Assembly (NCBI GenBank): GCA_029259655.1
Contig: JAJDET010000327.1
Location: 1-43,490 of the forward strand
Length of the DNA: 43,490 nucleotides
Source: Planctomycetota bacterium
Lineage (GTDB): Bacteria > Planctomycetota > UBA1135 > GCA-002686595
Direction: 5' to 3'
Below the pieces are notes generated by a model, which was not told the DNA's origin, made no database searches, and was given only the letters and a program-made list of their open reading frames with translations. Position 1 is the first letter of the stretch; every line of letters starts with the position of its first letter. This document shows, piece after piece, positions 7,936-17,239 of this stretch. Both the position numbers and the translations under genes were made by a program.

Positions 7936-10128
7936 TCAGGGCGACCGGCGCGAGGTGATCAGGGTTCTGCCCTCCGTCTTCCCCGAGGACCTTCCCGCCA
8001 CGCGGACGATCGGTCGGTCGGGGTGGGCCTCGATCAGGCGCTCGATGGTCTCCTCGTCGCGGGCCCAGGCGAAGATCGGGGACTCGGACGACCACTCGGG
8101 GTCGTTCTCGAGGAAGGCCAGGCCGTACTCCGTCTCGTCACCGACCTCGACGAGGACCAGCGAGCCGGCCATGCCGGGACCGGCCGCGATCTCGCGGAAG
8201 TCGCCGTGGTAGCCGCGATAGTCGGCGTACTTCGCCACCGCTCGCCAGGGCATGAACAGGAAGAGCGTGAGACCGATCGAGATCCCGGCCAGCGCCATCA
8301 CGCGCGGTGTCGCGTCGGCCGACGTGTGCTCCTCGAGGAAACCGCCCAGGGTCCCGAGGCCGCGGTAGGAGAGCCACAGGAGGGGGAGGATCATCAGGTA
8401 CCAGTAGCGCGCGCCGTAGTCGGACCCGCCGCTGAACCAGTACAGGTTGTAGATCACGACCAACGCGACGAGGAACGCGAGGGCGGCGCGGTCCGTGCGA
8501 TCCCAGCGACCGCGGAGCACGTGCACGACGAGCAAGAGGAGCGAGCCCGACGCCCAGCCCAGGAGCTCGAAGTTGAGGTGGTAGACGTTCTGGTTCGTGT
8601 TGTAGAGGACGTCCCAGACGCCGTGACCGACGAGCGGGTCCTGCGGGCCCCAGCCGGGCGGGTTGCCCTTGTCCGGCCCGAACCCGATCGCGTTCGCACC
8701 GGGATACCAGAGCCGGTCGAGGTAGTCGTTGATCGGGAACGCGAGCGGGTCGCCGGTCAGCGACTGGTTGTAGAGGAGGAGCAGGGCGGCTCCGCCCAGA
8801 CATCCGAGCGCGTAGAGCGGCATCAAGAGGAACGGTGCCCGGCGCCCGCCCAGACCGAGCAACCACAGGCCGGTCAGCGTTCCGACGGCCACCCCCTCGA
8901 GCGGACGCACCAGACACAGGAGCCCGATGGCGAGACCGCCGGCGAGCATCGGGAGCGCACGCTCCGAGCGGACCGCCAGCCAGCCCCCGGCGACCAGCGC
9001 GAGCGTCGTCGCGTGGGTCATGAAGGAAGCGGAGATCCAGAGGAACCACGGGGAGGCGACGAGCAGGAGCGTGACGGCGTTCGCGGTTCCGCGATCGGCG
9101 ATGCGGCGCACGAGCGCGTGCGCGAAGAGCACGGCGACACCGCCCAGCACCGGGTTCACGAGCCACTCGGCGCCGATGAACGCGCCCAGCGAGAGCAGCA
9201 CCGGCCAGCCCGGGTTCGTGACGCCGAAGAAGCGCCCATCGACGCTGTCGATCAAGTAGACCTGGAAGGCCTCGGGCACCGCCGGGACGACCGTGCTCAC
9301 CATGCCCGCCGCCAGGCAACGCGCCTGGAAGAGGTACGCGACGCCGTCGGGAACGTGGGGCACGCGGTCGAGGACCACGAACGCGAGTGCCGCGCTCGTG
9401 ACCGTCGCGAACCCGGCGAGGATCCAGGGCAGCGCACGGTCGAGCGCCGTGGGGGGGAGGTCGGAACCGGGCAAACTGACCGCGTGCGTGAGGCTTCGTC
9501 GCGCCGCGATCAGATCGCGCTCGGGCATCGCCTCCGCGATCGCCGCCAGGTGGAGCAGGTTCGTCGCCCAGATCACCGCCGCCGCGATGTATTGCATCAG
9601 AACGACGACGAGGTTCTTGACGTCCAGGTGGTGCTCGACGGGGTCGAAAGCGAGCGTCGAGTGCGCCGCCGCGGCGAGGAAGAACGCGAGCAGGAGCGCG
9701 ATCCGCACAGGGCTCGCGAACGCTCGCAGGATCTCGCGGATGCGCTCCCGCCGCGTGCCCGCGTAGCGGGCCATGGCCATGACCTGGAGCGCGATGACGC
9801 CGAGGGAGCCGATGAGCAGCGAGTCCAACGGCCCTGCTTCGCCGTCGATGAGCGGCTCGAATCGCCAGAGCTCGATCTTGAGGTACTGGAGCCAGCTCGG
9901 ATGCGTCGCCGTGAGCTGGGCCGCGAGGCACAGCGCGAGCATCGCCGTCAGGGCGGACGAGCGCTTCCAGCCGCGGACCCACCCGACTCCCAGCGCGACG
10001 AACGCCGTACCGAGAGCGCCGACCCAGAAGCCCTCGAGCGTCCGGCCACCGCCCTCCACGACCTCGACGGGGACGCGGAAGGCCAGCACGACGAGGCCGG
10101 CGCCGATCAGCAGGAGGATGAGCCGCAT
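7936..10128 (-). CDS. Large polytopic membrane glycosyltransferase (GT39/ArnT-like)
   Basis: This is a 730-residue integral membrane protein from the ATG at 10128 (MRLILLLIGAGLVVL); an upstream in-frame start at 10194 would add a non-membrane 22-residue leader. There are about 15 hydrophobic segments. An external acidic loop (DRVPHVPDGVAYLFQARCLAAG) precedes one of them, resembling the catalytic first loop of lipid-linked-sugar-dependent GT39/ArnT/PMT transferases, but here it sits near residue 255 after an extra N-terminal membrane block. The C-terminus (residues ~650-730) is soluble. The gene heads the CDP-sugar operon, so it may transfer the finished sugar or mannose-like units outside the membrane. 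The family call is by topology and loop character only. Confidence 0.75.
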   Translation of the reverse strand: MRLILLLIGAGLVVLAFRVPVEVVEGGGRTLEGFWVGALGTAFVALGVGWVRGWKRSSALTAMLALCLAAQLTATHPSWLQYLKIELWRFEPLIDGEAGPLDSLLIGSLGVIALQVMAMARYAGTRRERIREILRAFASPVRIALLLAFFLAAAAHSTLAFDPVEHHLDVKNLVVVLMQYIAAAVIWATNLLHLAAIAEAMPERDLIAARRSLTHAVSLPGSDLPPTALDRALPWILAGFATVTSAALAFVVLDRVPHVPDGVAYLFQARCLAAGMVSTVVPAVPEAFQVYLIDSVDGRFFGVTNPGWPVLLSLGAFIGAEWLVNPVLGGVAVLFAHALVRRIADRGTANAVTLLLVASPWFLWISASFMTHATTLALVAGGWLAVRSERALPMLAGGLAIGLLCLVRPLEGVAVGTLTGLWLLGLGGRRAPFLLMPLYALGCLGGAALLLLYNQSLTGDPLAFPINDYLDRLWYPGANAIGFGPDKGNPPGWGPQDPLVGHGVWDVLYNTNQNVYHLNFELLGWASGSLLLLVVHVLRGRWDRTDRAALAFLVALVVIYNLYWFSGGSDYGARYWYLMILPLLWLSYRGLGTLGGFLEEHTSADATPRVMALAGISIGLTLFLFMPWRAVAKYADYRGYHGDFREIAAGPGMAGSLVLVEVGDETEYGLAFLENDPEWSSESPIFAWARDEETIERLIEAHPDRPIVRVAGRSSGKTEGRTLITSRRSP

Positions 10129-10199
10129 GGTGTCCGGTGCGCGCGGCGACTCTGCGAAATCGCGGACCGTCGATCTAGTCCGAGGTTCGCCCAAGCCCC

Positions 10200-10243
10200 G
10201 ACCTCAGCGAGGCCGAAGGCCGAGTCCGGCGCGGAGTCGCGCC
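10200..10243. repeat. Dispersed intergenic repeat, copy A
   Basis: This 44-base stretch matches 27031-27074 at 41 of 44 positions. It contains GGCC-GAA-GGCC and GGCGCG-GAGT-CGCGCC hairpins. It lies between two minus-strand genes, and the match is confined to intergenic DNA in both places, as for REP-like extragenic palindromes. Confidence 0.7.
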
Positions 10244-10263
10244 GTGGCCGCCCGCAGGGCATC

Positions 10264-10289
10264 CTTGGCGCGCGCTGATGCGCGCCAAG
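10264..10289. terminator. 10-bp perfect hairpin
   Basis: CTTGGCGCGC and GCGCGCCAAG pair perfectly around a 6-base loop. The hairpin lies downstream of the radical SAM gene on the minus strand and adjoins the dispersed repeat. It lacks a T-tract, so it is either a non-canonical terminator or an extragenic palindrome. Confidence 0.45.
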
Positions 10290-10293
10290 TCAT

Positions 10294-10312
10294 GCGTGGC
10301 CAAAGGCCACGC
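10294..10312 (-). terminator. 8-bp hairpin just past the radical SAM stop
   Basis: GCGTGGCC, a 3-base loop and GGCCACGC form a perfect stem starting four bases after the stop codon of the radical SAM gene. No T-run follows. Its tight placement at the gene end suggests a 3'-end stabiliser or terminator. Confidence 0.4.
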
Positions 10313-10315
10313 CGG

Positions 10316-11500
10316 TCACGCCGCGCCGGTCTCGGCGGACGGGGCGTCCCCGTCGAGTCCGAGCAGCTGGGAGTCCTCGGGGTGATCCTCGAGCGGACTC
10401 ACGCGTTCGTGGGGGGCGAGCGGTTGGGCCGTCCTCCACGCGCGCGCTCCGACGAACGCGCTCGCGAGCTGCCCGGGCTGGAAGACGATCGAGGGCCACA
10501 GGAAGACCTCGTTCGTGCAGAAGCACTCCTTGCACGCGATCGACTTCCGCAGCGCGATCGCCTCGGGCGAGTTCCAGATCTCCGGGAAGGTGTTCTTGCG
10601 CAGGTTTCCGATCGGAGCGTGCTGCTCGCAGACGGAGACGTCGCCGTTGGCGTAGACGACGCCCGAGAGCACGCCCGCCTTGCAGGGGATGGCCTGGTTC
10701 TGCGCCTTCGCGATCTTCACCTTGCCCCAGTGCAGCATGGGATCGACGATGGAGCCGAACCGGCCCTCCTCGCGGTCGCTCCACAGGCGCGAGTGGTACT
10801 CGATCAGCTCGGCATACGCGTCGAGGTCCGGCCCCTCGAGCGTCGGCCGCTTCCGCTCGCCGCGCAGCATCGCGATGTTGTGGTGCGACATCCGCGGGCA
10901 GCGCTCGTAGAGGAACGTGGTGAGCCGCTTGATCTCCTCCACGTTCTCGCCCGTGCAGGTCGAGATCGAGTGGATCTGGAGCCTCGGCTCGCGCTCCTGG
11001 AGCTCGGCGAGCGCGTCGTAGGTTTCCATCGCCTTCTGGAACGACTTGTCGTTGACCCGGAACTTGTTGTGGAACGCCGGCATCCCGTCCAGGGAGAGCT
11101 CCGCGGCGAACAGGTCCAGGTCGGGCTCCTCGAACAGCTTCTCGAGCTCGCGAATGGTCTTCTCGGTGAACCAGCCGTTGGTCGGGCAGTAGATCTGCCG
11201 GACCCCGTTGTTCCGCACGAAGTAGCTGCAGATCTCCGCGAACTCCGGGCGGATGAAGGGCTCGCCGCCGGACAGGTTCAGGTTCTCGATCGGCCCGATG
11301 CTGTCGGCCAGGGCGAAGATCTCCTCCTTGGAGAGGTCGTCGCGGCTGTTGAGCTCCTTCCAGTAGAAGCAGTGCTCGCAGGCCAGGTTGCAGATCGAGT
11401 TGATGAAGAGGATCAGGAACGGGGGTGTGTCGACCGCTCCGCTCCGGGACGCGACCCGGCTGAGTCGTGCGTGTCGCTTGATTCTCTCGAGGGTTCCCAT
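10316..11500 (-). CDS. Radical SAM/SPASM domain protein
   Basis: This 394-residue protein has the radical SAM cluster motif CNLACEHC (C37, C41, C44), which binds the 4Fe-4S cluster that cleaves S-adenosylmethionine, and the GGEP motif ([14 protein letters not shown]) soon after. A C-terminal SPASM region begins at [20 protein letters not shown] and continues through ACKECFC, giving ligands for auxiliary clusters. The last ~60 residues are an extra acidic tail. SPASM enzymes often mature peptides, but homologues also occur in glycan loci, and no precursor peptide is visible nearby. The ATG at 11500 follows a perfect TATAAT box, so it seems to be a separate transcription unit. Substrate unknown. 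Confidence 0.9.
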   Translation of the reverse strand: MGTLERIKRHARLSRVASRSGAVDTPPFLILFINSICNLACEHCFYWKELNSRDDLSKEEIFALADSIGPIENLNLSGGEPFIRPEFAEICSYFVRNNGVRQIYCPTNGWFTEKTIRELEKLFEEPDLDLFAAELSLDGMPAFHNKFRVNDKSFQKAMETYDALAELQEREPRLQIHSISTCTGENVEEIKRLTTFLYERCPRMSHHNIAMLRGERKRPTLEGPDLDAYAELIEYHSRLWSDREEGRFGSIVDPMLHWGKVKIAKAQNQAIPCKAGVLSGVVYANGDVSVCEQHAPIGNLRKNTFPEIWNSPEAIALRKSIACKECFCTNEVFLWPSIVFQPGQLASAFVGARAWRTAQPLAPHERVSPLEDHPEDSQLLGLDGDAPSAETGAA

Positions 11501-11530
11501 GGTGTTCGTCCGCTGGCGCGCGAACCGAGG

Positions 11531-11536
11531 ATTATA
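11531..11536 (-). promoter_or_regulatory. TATAAT -10 box of the radical SAM gene
   Basis: A perfect TATAAT hexamer on the minus strand lies about 31 bases before the start codon, inside the 67-base gap after the flippase gene. No good -35 hexamer is present at 16-18 bases, so activator dependence or a different sigma factor is possible. Confidence 0.5.
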
Positions 11537-11567
11537 GTCGACCTTGGACCGCTGCCCCGTGGACCGA

Positions 11568-13013
11568 TCAGTCGGAATCGGTGGGAGGAGGGGGCTCGGG
11601 CGGCTCGCCGCCTCTGGACAGCGTGGAAAGGAAGCGAGGTCTCAGGAGCGCGCCGCCGATTCCGAACGACGCCACCACCAGGATCGCCGCCAGCCACGGA
11701 CTCTCGCGCCCGATCCACCACCAGAGCGCGAGGGCGAGCCCGGCCGGGAGGAGCACGGGCGCCACGTCCCGGACCCACGGCAGCCGTTCGACCCTCCGGG
11801 TGAGCATCCGACCGGCGAAGACGAGCGTCGTCGCCTCGCCGGCCACGACGAGCAGAGCCGCGTGGAGCGGCGTGAGGGCGCCGACGGCGAGGAGCAGGAC
11901 CGCGCCGCCCGCGGACACGACGACGCCCGCCGCGCTCGCCTTCATCTCCGAGCGCTGCTCGCGGAACGCGATCAGCCCGTAGCGGTGGTGCCCCGAGAGG
12001 AAGGCGAAGAAGAGCATCCAGACGAGCACCTGGAACAGGCCGACGGCGGGGCCGAACGTCTCCCCGTAGATCATCGGGATGAGCACCGGCGCCAGCGCGA
12101 ATCCGACGAGCAGCACCGGGACCACGGTCCACGCCACCAGCGACATCGACGTCTCCGACAGGTTCCTCCAGGCCGCGCGGTCCTTCGCGGCGACGAATCG
12201 CGACATCGAGGGGAGGAGGTTGACGAAGTAGAGCCACACGAAGGTGTGCAGCGAGACGGCGATCTTCAGGCTCGACTCGAGGTAGGCGGACTGGTGTTCG
12301 TCGTCGGTCGTCGCGGCGAAGAGCAGCACGGGCGAGAACCAGCGCAGTGCCGAGAAGACGGTGGATGCGCCGAGCGGCACGCTCTCGCGCAGGACCGACA
12401 TCGCGCCGCGGATACCGCGCAGGGGCAGGAACGCCCGGAAGCGGCGCCCGAAGGCCACCTGGTGGACTCCGGCCTGCGCGAACAGCCCGGCCGCCTCGCA
12501 CAGCGGTACCCAGAAGACGTCCTGGGGGACCTCGACCAGGAAGACGACACTGCCCGCGAAGACCACTTGCCGCAGGAGGGTCCCTCCCGCGACGACCTGC
12601 ATCTCGTCCCGGGCCTCGAAGGCCCAGTTGACGATCAGGGGCATGGGCAGGAGCGCCGCGCCGAAGAGGATCACGAGCAGCCGCACCTCGTCCGGCCGAC
12701 CGACGAGCCCGGCCGCGAGACCGCCCAGGACCAGGAGCGCTCCGCCCACGAGGCAGATCCGGATCCAGGCGATGCGGGCGGCGAGGACCTCGGTCCGAGC
12801 GGGGTGCCGCGCCGCCTCCCGGGCGCCGAAGGGGGCGAGCCCCGCGTCGAGCAGCTGGTTCGCCACGAAGTAGATGCCCAGCGGCAGCACCAAGAGGCCG
12901 TAGGGCCCGGACGTCAGGGTGTGCCCGATGTGGCCCCAGGCGAAGAGCGCCAGGAGCTTGGCCAGACCCTCCCCCGCGTAGAGCAGAGTGAGGTTGAGCT
13001 TGAGTCTGGACAC
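11568..13013 (-). CDS. Wzx-type polysaccharide flippase (MOP superfamily)
   Basis: This 481-residue protein has about 14 hydrophobic segments and the N-terminal pattern of oligosaccharide flippases ([59 protein letters not shown]). The DxGLxxFGxREAA stretch is a common Wzx signature. It would move undecaprenyl-linked oligosaccharide units across the inner membrane for polymerisation or transfer. A Pro-rich acidic tail closes the protein. It starts with a GTG at 13013 and is divergent from the LPG-synthase-type membrane protein gene. No specific Wzx subtype is assignable. Confidence 0.87.
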   Translation of the reverse strand: MSRLKLNLTLLYAGEGLAKLLALFAWGHIGHTLTSGPYGLLVLPLGIYFVANQLLDAGLAPFGAREAARHPARTEVLAARIAWIRICLVGGALLVLGGLAAGLVGRPDEVRLLVILFGAALLPMPLIVNWAFEARDEMQVVAGGTLLRQVVFAGSVVFLVEVPQDVFWVPLCEAAGLFAQAGVHQVAFGRRFRAFLPLRGIRGAMSVLRESVPLGASTVFSALRWFSPVLLFAATTDDEHQSAYLESSLKIAVSLHTFVWLYFVNLLPSMSRFVAAKDRAAWRNLSETSMSLVAWTVVPVLLVGFALAPVLIPMIYGETFGPAVGLFQVLVWMLFFAFLSGHHRYGLIAFREQRSEMKASAAGVVVSAGGAVLLLAVGALTPLHAALLVVAGEATTLVFAGRMLTRRVERLPWVRDVAPVLLPAGLALALWWWIGRESPWLAAILVVASFGIGGALLRPRFLSTLSRGGEPPEPPPPTDSD

Positions 13014-13129
13014 GCGGAGGGCCTCGGGGCGAGGCGGTACAGAGCTTGCCGGTCGGGCAAGGGGCGCGGAAGGCGCTTTCGCAGTGACGCCAAAGAATCC
13101 CCCCCGAGCGAGCCGATCCCCTCCGACTC

Positions 13130-14191
13130 GTGCCTACCCTGATCCGCCAGCGGCGCCCGAAGGACGAGCGCCCCCGTGCCTCCATGGGCTTCTTCGACTC
13201 ACTGCTCCCGGGCGAGGAGCCCCCCCGCATCTCCTGGCGCAAGGCCCTGGTGCGCCTGCTCCTGTCCGTGGGGATCTTCACCGCGGTCTTCTACGTCGCG
13301 GACCTGGAGTGGGAGCACGTGCGGGAAGGGCTCCAGAGCGTCGGACCGCGGACGTGGGGGGCGACGCTGCTCGCGTTCCTCCTGCTGCACGGGATCAGCG
13401 CGCTCAAGTGGCGGCTCTTCCTTCGGCTGGCCGGAGCGCACCTCACGGTCGGCGAGGCGCTGCGCTTCTACGCGGCCGGGCTCTTCTCCAATCTCTGCCT
13501 GCCCTCGCTCGTGGGCGGCGACGCCGTGCGCGCGGGGCTGGCCATGACGCGCGGCTCCTCGAAGGCCGCGGTGCTCCTGGGCGGGGCGGTCGATCGGATC
13601 TTCGACCTCGTTGCCCTGGGCATCCTCGTCGCAGCCGGCTGCCTCTTCGCACCCGACGCGCTGGCGCGCATGGAGGCCGCGGAGGTCGCGCCCTTGACGA
13701 TCCTCGCCGTGTTCTTCGGGCTGCTCGGCGCCGGCGTGGTCTCGGGTCTCGTGATCCTGAAGCTCCGGCCGCCGTCGACCTGGCCGATCCTCTCGGAGAA
13801 GGGGGAGAGCCTCTTGCGGGCCCTGCGCACCGCGCGGTCCCGGCCCGCGATGGCCCTGGGAGGCCTCGGGCTCTGCGTCGCGATCCAGTCGGGCTTCGTC
13901 GGGCTCAACGCCTACCTCGCGGAAGCGGTCGAGGTCGGGCTCGACGGCGCGCTCTGGTTCCTCCTGTTCCCGCTCGCGAAGATCGCCGCGATGATGCCGA
14001 TCAGCCTGGGGGGAATCGGCGTTCGCGAGGCCGCACTGCACGCGCTCGCGTCGCCCTTCGGCGCGGAGGTGCAGCAGCTGGCCGTCGTCCAGTCGGTGGT
14101 CTGGGAGACCGTCCTCGTCTCCGGCGGCCTGCTGGCCGGTCTGGTCTGGCTCGCGACCGGGCTCCGCTCCGCCGCGCGGAGCGCGGCATGA
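13130..14191 (+). CDS. LPG synthase-type TM protein (UPF0104)
   Basis: This protein of up to 353 residues starts from the GTG at 13130; the ATG at 13184 (335 residues) is a good alternative, since homology begins after it. It has about eight hydrophobic segments and the family landmarks GISALKWRLFLRLAG, GLFSNLCLPSLVGGDAVRAGLA, DRIFDLVAL and the conserved PISLGGIGVREAAL. The family includes the flippase half of MprF (lysylphosphatidylglycerol synthase) and stand-alone proteins often placed in glycan loci; no synthase domain is attached here. It overlaps the following transferase by 4 bases (ATGA), implying translational coupling and a joint role in lipid-linked substrate handling. Confidence 0.85.
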   Translation: MPTLIRQRRPKDERPRASMGFFDSLLPGEEPPRISWRKALVRLLLSVGIFTAVFYVADLEWEHVREGLQSVGPRTWGATLLAFLLLHGISALKWRLFLRLAGAHLTVGEALRFYAAGLFSNLCLPSLVGGDAVRAGLAMTRGSSKAAVLLGGAVDRIFDLVALGILVAAGCLFAPDALARMEAAEVAPLTILAVFFGLLGAGVVSGLVILKLRPPSTWPILSEKGESLLRALRTARSRPAMALGGLGLCVAIQSGFVGLNAYLAEAVEVGLDGALWFLLFPLAKIAAMMPISLGGIGVREAALHALASPFGAEVQQLAVVQSVVWETVLVSGGLLAGLVWLATGLRSAARSAA

Positions 14192-15627
14192 GCCCGGGCG
14201 CGGGATCGTCCGGGCGCGTGTCGCCACGCCTGGTCCTCGCGCTCTTCGCCCTCGCGCTCCTCGCCCGCCTGCCGAACCTCGACGCGGGGCTCTGGTACGA
14301 CGAGATCTGGTTCGTGGTCGAGTACCTGCGGCTTCCGTTCGGAGAGCTCGTCCGGACCTACGACTCCGACAACATCCACCCGCTCTACGCCCTCCTGGCC
14401 TGGCCGTCCGTGCGGGTCTTCGGAGAGGAGCCCTGGGCGGCGCGGCTTCCTGCGCTGCTCTTCGGCGCGGCCGGCGTGCCGCTCGTCTACGTCTTCGGCG
14501 CGCGCGGAGGGAACGCGCGGGCCGGGCTCCTGGCGGCGCTACTCCTCGCGTTCGCGCCGCACGCCGTCGCGTTCTCGCAGAGTGCGCGCGGCTACACCGC
14601 GCTCCTCGCCTTCACCCTGCTCGCCGGCGTGGGCCTGCGCGAGGCCTGCCGTACCGGGTCCGCGGGCGCGGTCCTTCTGCTGGGGGCCGGCCTGGGGCTC
14701 GCCACCCACGCGCACCTGACCGGAGTGTTCCTCGCGCCGGCGCTGATCGCCGTCTGGCTCGTCGAGCTCGGCGGGGGACGCATCGGGTCCCCGCGCGCGC
14801 GCTTTGCTCCCCTCCACGGCGTGGTCCTGGGAGGCGTCTTCTCCCTCGCGCTCCACGCGCCGATCCTGCGCGACATGCTCGCGTTCTTCACGCGCGAGAA
14901 GGACGACTTCGCCGCGACCGTCTCGACCTGGAAGAGTCCGGTCTGGATGGTGCGCGAGATCGCGCAGAGCTTCGGTGTGGGCGAGGTCGCCGGGCTCTCC
15001 ATCTTGGCGGTGGGCGCGCTGGTCCTGATCTCGGGCTTCGCCGCCGCGTGGCGCCGCGACCGCGTCCTGGCGCTCGTCAGTGTCCTCCCGGCGGTCTTCG
15101 GGCAGGGCACGATGTGGCTCCTCGGCCGAAATCTCTGGCCGCGGTTCTTCTTCTCCCTGGCCGGGTTCTGGCTGCTGCTCGCCGTGCTCGGGACCGACGG
15201 GCTCCTCGCGCAGGCCTTCCGCGAGCGGGGCCGCCGAGCGGCGAACGTCGCCGTCGCGCTCGGCGTGCTCCTCTTCGCGGTCCTCTCGCTGCGCGTCTGG
15301 CGTCTGCCCAAGCAGGACTTCGCCGGAGCGGTGGCCTGGATCGAGGAGCGCCGCGGACCGGAGGTGGCCGTGATGAGCGCGGGCCAGGCGATGTACCCGC
15401 TGCGCGACTTCTTCGAGACGGACTACGCGATCGTGGAGGAGCCGGAGGCGATCGATGCCGCGCTGGCGGGGAAGGAGCGCGGCTACGTGATCGTGACGTC
15501 GGCGAACTTCACGCAGGGGTACTACCCGGAGGTCTGGACCGCGCTCCTCGAGCGCGGTCGCGAGGTGGCCCGGTTCCCGGCCCAGAGCTTCGATCAGCAC
15601 GTGGTCGTGCTGGAGCTCACGCCCTAG
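14188..15627 (+). CDS. GT39/PMT-like membrane glycosyltransferase
   Basis: This is 479 residues from the ATG at 14188, overlapping the previous stop. The first periplasmic loop reads LPNLDAGLWYDEIWFV, matching the DE-containing catalytic loop of GT39-type (ArnT, PMT) transferases that use polyprenyl-phosphate sugars. About ten membrane helices follow, then a soluble C-terminal domain (residues ~385-479) with AVAWIEERRGPEVAVMSAG. It likely glycosylates lipid, glycan or protein on the outer face of the membrane. The gene converges on the next one, and their stop codons share the sequence CTAG. Confidence 0.85.
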   Translation: MSPGAGSSGRVSPRLVLALFALALLARLPNLDAGLWYDEIWFVVEYLRLPFGELVRTYDSDNIHPLYALLAWPSVRVFGEEPWAARLPALLFGAAGVPLVYVFGARGGNARAGLLAALLLAFAPHAVAFSQSARGYTALLAFTLLAGVGLREACRTGSAGAVLLLGAGLGLATHAHLTGVFLAPALIAVWLVELGGGRIGSPRARFAPLHGVVLGGVFSLALHAPILRDMLAFFTREKDDFAATVSTWKSPVWMVREIAQSFGVGEVAGLSILAVGALVLISGFAAAWRRDRVLALVSVLPAVFGQGTMWLLGRNLWPRFFFSLAGFWLLLAVLGTDGLLAQAFRERGRRAANVAVALGVLLFAVLSLRVWRLPKQDFAGAVAWIEERRGPEVAVMSAGQAMYPLRDFFETDYAIVEEPEAIDAALAGKERGYVIVTSANFTQGYYPEVWTALLERGREVARFPAQSFDQHVVVLELTP

Positions 15628-17144
15628 CGAACGCCGTAGACGTAGACGGAGATCGCGCCGTCGAAGTGCGTGACCGTGAGCCGCTCGCGTCCACGACGGA
15701 GGGGGGCCCACTTCTCGAAGTTGGTCGCGCCCCGATCGGGCGCGTTGCGCGTGACGATCACGATCGGCCGCCGGCCGCCCTCACCGTCGACCGGCGGGAC
15801 CTCGTCGGGCTCGACGTAGTCGGAATCCTCCGCGTACACCCAGTAGGGCGTCGAGTGCGCGAAGCTGTTGGGTTGCCAGAGCACGGCGGTGAGCCACGCG
15901 TCCTTGGCCTCCGCCTCCGCCACCGCGTGCCGGACCGCTCCCGAGAGGTCCTCGCGCGGCGCGCCGAGGGCGTGGCCCAGCCCGCCCAGGAACCCCGCGG
16001 CCAGGAGGAGGGCGGCCGCGAGCGCCCGCCGCTTCGCCGGCACTCCGTCGATCAGGGCTCCGAACACGAGCGGCCAGGCCCAGGCGGACAGGACGAAGTA
16101 CTGGAGCGGGATGCGGTTGACGTACTGGACGCAGACCCAGGCCAGCAAGAGCGAGGTGACGAGCGCCGCGGTCAAGGGACCGAGCAGCTCGCGCGGCGGG
16201 GCGCGGCGGCCGCGGACAGCACACAGGAGGGAGAACGCGCCCAGGACCAGGAGCCCTCCGAACGACACGCGCGCCATCCACCCCGGCAAGCCGCCGAGGC
16301 TCCCCATGCGCGGCACGAGCGTCTGGACCGGGACCTGCGCGAGCTTCTGACGGGAGAAGCCGGCGAGCTCCGGCGCCTGCTCCGCCTCCTCCGCGGCGGG
16401 CATCCGCTCGTCGCGCGCTCCCTCGTCCTTCTCGTCGCGAATCAGGACGGAGGGGTCGTCGAAGAGCCACGGGTGCGTCGTCGCGAGCCAGGGGGCGAAC
16501 GCGCCGACCGCCAGCACTCCGCTCGCGATCAGGGCCGGCAGTCCGAGCCACTCGCGTCTCCGGAACACGAGCCGCGCCGCGCCGATCCCGAGCACGGCGA
16601 TGGTCGTGAAGAGGTGCGTGTACAGGCCGAACACCGTCGCGGCCGCGAACACCGCTCCGCGCACCCACTTCCCGGAGGGGGACTGCGCCGGCGTGAAGCT
16701 CGCCCAGACCGCGGTGATCACCGCCAGCTCGAGCCAGGCGTAGGGGCGCAGCTCCGCTCCCCACTGCACCTGGAAGGGGAGCACCGCGTAGAGACCGACG
16801 ACCACCACGCGCGCGGCCGCGGAGAGCCCGGCGCTCCTCGCCACGGCGTGCAGCGGGACGAGGGCGAGCAGGCTCGGGACGATCGCGATCCAGCGCAGGA
16901 GGTGGGGGGCGACTGCACCGTAGAGGAGCTGGACCGCCGCGTAGAAGGCCGGCGTGTGGGTGTCCTCGCCGAGCTGGGCATTCAGCTCCGCGAGCGTCGC
17001 GCACGAGGCCAGGTCGAGCGTGTGGAGCTCGTCCAGCCAGAAGCTCTTGAGGGCGGCCTCCAGGCCTCGCAGCAGGAGCCCGGCGCCCACGCACAGGGCG
17101 ATCGCCAGGCCCGCTCCCCGCCCTTCGCCGTCACGCCCCGCCAT
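15624..17144 (-). CDS. GT39/PMT-like membrane glycosyltransferase
   Basis: This is 506 residues from the ATG at 17144 (a GTG sits one codon upstream). It has the same plan as its convergent neighbour: a first loop SFWLDELHTLDLA with the Asp-Glu pair, DTHTPAFYAAVQLLY as in ArnT-like enzymes (DxHPPLY), about 11 hydrophobic segments and a soluble tail with DYVEPDEVPPVDGEGG. A charged insertion (DEKDEGARDERMPAAEEAEQ) sits mid-protein before FSRQKLAQVPVQTLVPR. It probably transfers sugar from a polyprenyl carrier; acceptor unknown. The two convergent transferases are likely diverged relatives rather than recent duplicates. Confidence 0.82.
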   Translation of the reverse strand: MAGRDGEGRGAGLAIALCVGAGLLLRGLEAALKSFWLDELHTLDLASCATLAELNAQLGEDTHTPAFYAAVQLLYGAVAPHLLRWIAIVPSLLALVPLHAVARSAGLSAAARVVVVGLYAVLPFQVQWGAELRPYAWLELAVITAVWASFTPAQSPSGKWVRGAVFAAATVFGLYTHLFTTIAVLGIGAARLVFRRREWLGLPALIASGVLAVGAFAPWLATTHPWLFDDPSVLIRDEKDEGARDERMPAAEEAEQAPELAGFSRQKLAQVPVQTLVPRMGSLGGLPGWMARVSFGGLLVLGAFSLLCAVRGRRAPPRELLGPLTAALVTSLLLAWVCVQYVNRIPLQYFVLSAWAWPLVFGALIDGVPAKRRALAAALLLAAGFLGGLGHALGAPREDLSGAVRHAVAEAEAKDAWLTAVLWQPNSFAHSTPYWVYAEDSDYVEPDEVPPVDGEGGRRPIVIVTRNAPDRGATNFEKWAPLRRGRERLTVTHFDGAISVYVYGVR

Positions 17145-17239
17145 CACCGGAGACTATCGGACGGGAGAGCCGGTCGTGAGGCGGCTCCGCGAACTGGCCG
17201 GCGGAACCCCGTGCTCCGCGCGGGTAGCCTGGACGGCTC

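Noticed and set aside
7760..7936. Target-site duplication around the 163-bp inverted-repeat element
   Set aside because: CAGGG occurs near both ends, but not directly abutting the repeats and not at matching distances.
8023..10278. Long plus-strand open frame of 751 codons opposite the membrane glycosyltransferase
   Set aside because: It is Arg/Glu/Asp/Gln-rich without recognisable domains; the opposite strand encodes a coherent polytopic membrane protein.
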